Assembly (NCBI GenBank): GCA_030597775.1
Contig: JAUVRF010000162.1
Span: 1 to 5,235 of the forward strand
Reading direction: 5' to 3'
From: Methanobacteriota archaeon
GTDB taxonomy: Archaea > Thermoplasmatota > DTKX01 > GCA-020343715
DNA: 5,235 nt
The first letter of the stretch is position 1. Every line of letters starts with the position of its first letter. The notes beneath the pieces are model-generated. The model was not told where the DNA came from. It saw nothing but the letters and a program-made list of their open reading frames with translations, and did not search any database. Made by a program: the position numbers and the translations under genes. Of this stretch, positions 4,254 to 5,235 are shown piece by piece.

Positions 4254-5138
4254 ATGGTACAGATATATAAAGAAAGGGATCCCTTGGATGCCCTGGCCAC
4301 CAGAACGGCGATAAGGGTCGTCAGGACCCTGTTCGCGGCGGCACCCAGGGCGATGACCTACAGCCAGCTGGCGGAGGGGCTCGAGACCTCGCGTTCCGGC
4401 ATCCAGCGGGCCCTGGCACGCTTGGAGGGGCTGGGACTGGTCCGGTCCGAGGCCAGGGGCAGGCTGGTCCTCCACGGGATCCGCTCCAGCTCCCCTCTGG
4501 TCGGACCACTCTTCGAGATGTTCAACCACGAGAGGTACCTCTCTGTCCGCCCGAAGATAAGGGATGCGCTCGAACGCATCATGGGGGGTATCGCTACCTC
4601 CGACCTCAGCTGTGTAGTGCTCTTCGGCAGCCAGGCCAAGGGCACGGCTCGGGAGATGAGCGACATGGACATGTGCTTCGTCTGGCGGGATGGGATATGG
4701 GACGAGGGGTTCCAACCGCTGGTGAGGGAGCTGGCGTTCCATTACATCCTGGTCGAGCCCCACTGCTATTCCATGGTCGACTTCCAGACCGTGCCCGACC
4801 TGGTCGTCCTCGATTCCATCCTGTTCGGCATCTCCCTCCACGGGCACTCCTTCCTCCGATCGACCAGACATGATCTGGTATCCATCAGGAAGGAGGTCCT
4901 GCTTGCTAGGCTAGAGGGGTGCAGGAGGGTACTGGAGGAGGCGACCCAGGAGATCCGGGAGGCCAGGGACTATCTGGAGACCATTGTGGAGGTAGGCCTG
5001 ACCGAGGTGGAGTCGGTCCTCCACCACGGGGTGACGTTGCCCCGTGCCCAGATCATGGCCGAGGGTGACCACGAGGCGCGGCTAGCCCGGCTGTTCCAGG
5101 AGCTGGCCCTAAAGGGGGACCGCGTATCGTTGATCTAG
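4254..5138 (+). CDS. Winged-helix DNA-binding domain fused to a nucleotidyltransferase (MNT-type) domain
   Basis: From ATG 4254 the protein has 294 residues; ATG 4227 would add nine. Residues about 13-76 form a MarR/ArsR-like winged helix, with a helix-turn-helix around MTYSQLAEGLETSRSGIQRA and a wing ending GRLVLHGI. Residues about 115-190 carry the pol-beta-type minimal nucleotidyltransferase motif GSQAKG...SDMD (Gly125-Ser126, Asp137 and Asp139), with two metal-binding aspartates; the usual third acidic residue is not clear, Glu168 being a candidate. The C-terminal 90 residues are helical (RLEGCRRVLEEATQEIREA), HEPN-like in outline but lacking an obvious R-x4-6-H ribonuclease motif. Related MNT domains act in toxin-antitoxin pairs by adding nucleotides to HEPN toxins, but no separate HEPN gene is seen here. 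The gene diverges from the archaeosortase and may regulate it through the shared intergenic region. The stop is TAG. Domain calls are firm; the role is inferred. Confidence 0.85.
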   Translation: MVQIYKERDPLDALATRTAIRVVRTLFAAAPRAMTYSQLAEGLETSRSGIQRALARLEGLGLVRSEARGRLVLHGIRSSSPLVGPLFEMFNHERYLSVRPKIRDALERIMGGIATSDLSCVVLFGSQAKGTAREMSDMDMCFVWRDGIWDEGFQPLVRELAFHYILVEPHCYSMVDFQTVPDLVVLDSILFGISLHGHSFLRSTRHDLVSIRKEVLLARLEGCRRVLEEATQEIREARDYLETIVEVGLTEVESVLHHGVTLPRAQIMAEGDHEARLARLFQELALKGDRVSLI

Positions 5139-5191
5139 ACCTGGAGCGGGCGGAGGCGCTTCTCCAGGCGGCGGCGAGTGATGGCCGCTCG

Positions 5192-5216
5192 TCCGCTGTT
5201 CCCCTTTCACAGCGGA
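5192..5216 (+). terminator. Perfect 8-bp inverted repeat downstream of the nucleotidyltransferase gene (possible terminator or operator)
   Basis: TCCGCTGT (5192-5199) and ACAGCGGA (5209-5216) are exact reverse complements around a pyrimidine-rich 9-base loop (TCCCCTTTC), 53 bases after the stop codon. No T-run follows, so a classical terminator is uncertain and an operator for a gene beyond the window edge is equally possible. Confidence 0.3.
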
Positions 5217-5235
5217 TTCACTGGGACGCGAACGC

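Noticed and set aside
4256..4275. TATA-like GATATATAA just inside the nucleotidyltransferase gene as its promoter
   Set aside because: The predicted transcript start near 4292 would remove the N-terminal part of the winged helix, and no good start codon follows at a suitable distance.
4143..4871. Long minus-strand open frame opposite the nucleotidyltransferase gene, reaching into the divergent promoter region
   Set aside because: It is a shadow of the plus-strand gene, whose winged-helix and nucleotidyltransferase motifs are unmistakable.
5069..5235. A frame overlapping the end of the nucleotidyltransferase gene that reads VDLDLERAEALLQAAASDG and stays open to the window edge, like a HEPN-type helix
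   Set aside because: It has no ATG, GTG or TTG anywhere in the open stretch, and its codon bias weakens after about 5180. Without sequence to the right it cannot be told from chance, though a frameshift extension of the upstream protein remains conceivable.

Overview
The window looks archaeal, most likely from a GC-rich member of the Thermoplasmata (for example a relative of Methanomassiliicoccales). This is inference. It rests on the archaeal TATA-like boxes 25-38 bases before start codons, an apparently leaderless transcript, heavy AGG use for arginine, an archaeosortase-type membrane protein, and Gly/Asn repeat tracts of the 'LTNG' kind that I remember, unchecked, from Thermoplasmata proteins. 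Genes are GC-rich with high GC at third positions, while the gaps between them are clearly AT-richer.

Layout, left to right. (1) 2-130 (+): the 3' end of an unidentified protein, whose reading frame is crossed by an in-frame TAG at 35-37. (2) 143-1219 (-): a complete PLP-dependent DegT/DnrJ/EryC1/StrS-type sugar aminotransferase, convergent with the first gene. (3) 1220-1472: an AT-rich divergent promoter region with TATA-like boxes on both strands and an inverted repeat around one of them. (4) 1473-2075 (+): a hydrophilic coding frame with a degenerate six-residue repeat kept in one 18-base register. Its first canonical start is only at 1656, although the coding signal begins at least 180 bases earlier. 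(5) 2190-2459 (+): a small basic protein with the same LTNG/LING motif. It lies in the same frame as gene 4 and is separated from it by a single TAG and an AT-rich promoter-like stretch. (6) 2470-2733 (-): a small basic hypothetical protein. (7) 2778-3051: an AT-rich gap with no convincing protein gene but a perfect 8-bp inverted repeat. (8) 3052-4116 (-): a multi-pass archaeosortase with Cys, Arg and His in the expected motifs. (9) 4254-5138 (+): a winged-helix plus nucleotidyltransferase-fold protein, divergent from the archaeosortase. (10) 5139-5235: no confident gene, and one perfect inverted repeat.

How the parts may fit together (inference): the aminotransferase would supply an amino-sugar nucleotide for surface glycans. 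The archaeosortase would process the C-terminal signals of exported surface proteins, but no protein with a sortase-type C-terminal tail is present, so its substrate is encoded elsewhere. The divergent winged-helix/nucleotidyltransferase gene shares a short intergenic region with the archaeosortase and could regulate it. The strongest leads for novelty are the register-locked hexapeptide repeat genes and the two in-frame amber codons. Amber is also the apparent ordinary stop of four of the six complete genes, which argues against simple pyrrolysine decoding.
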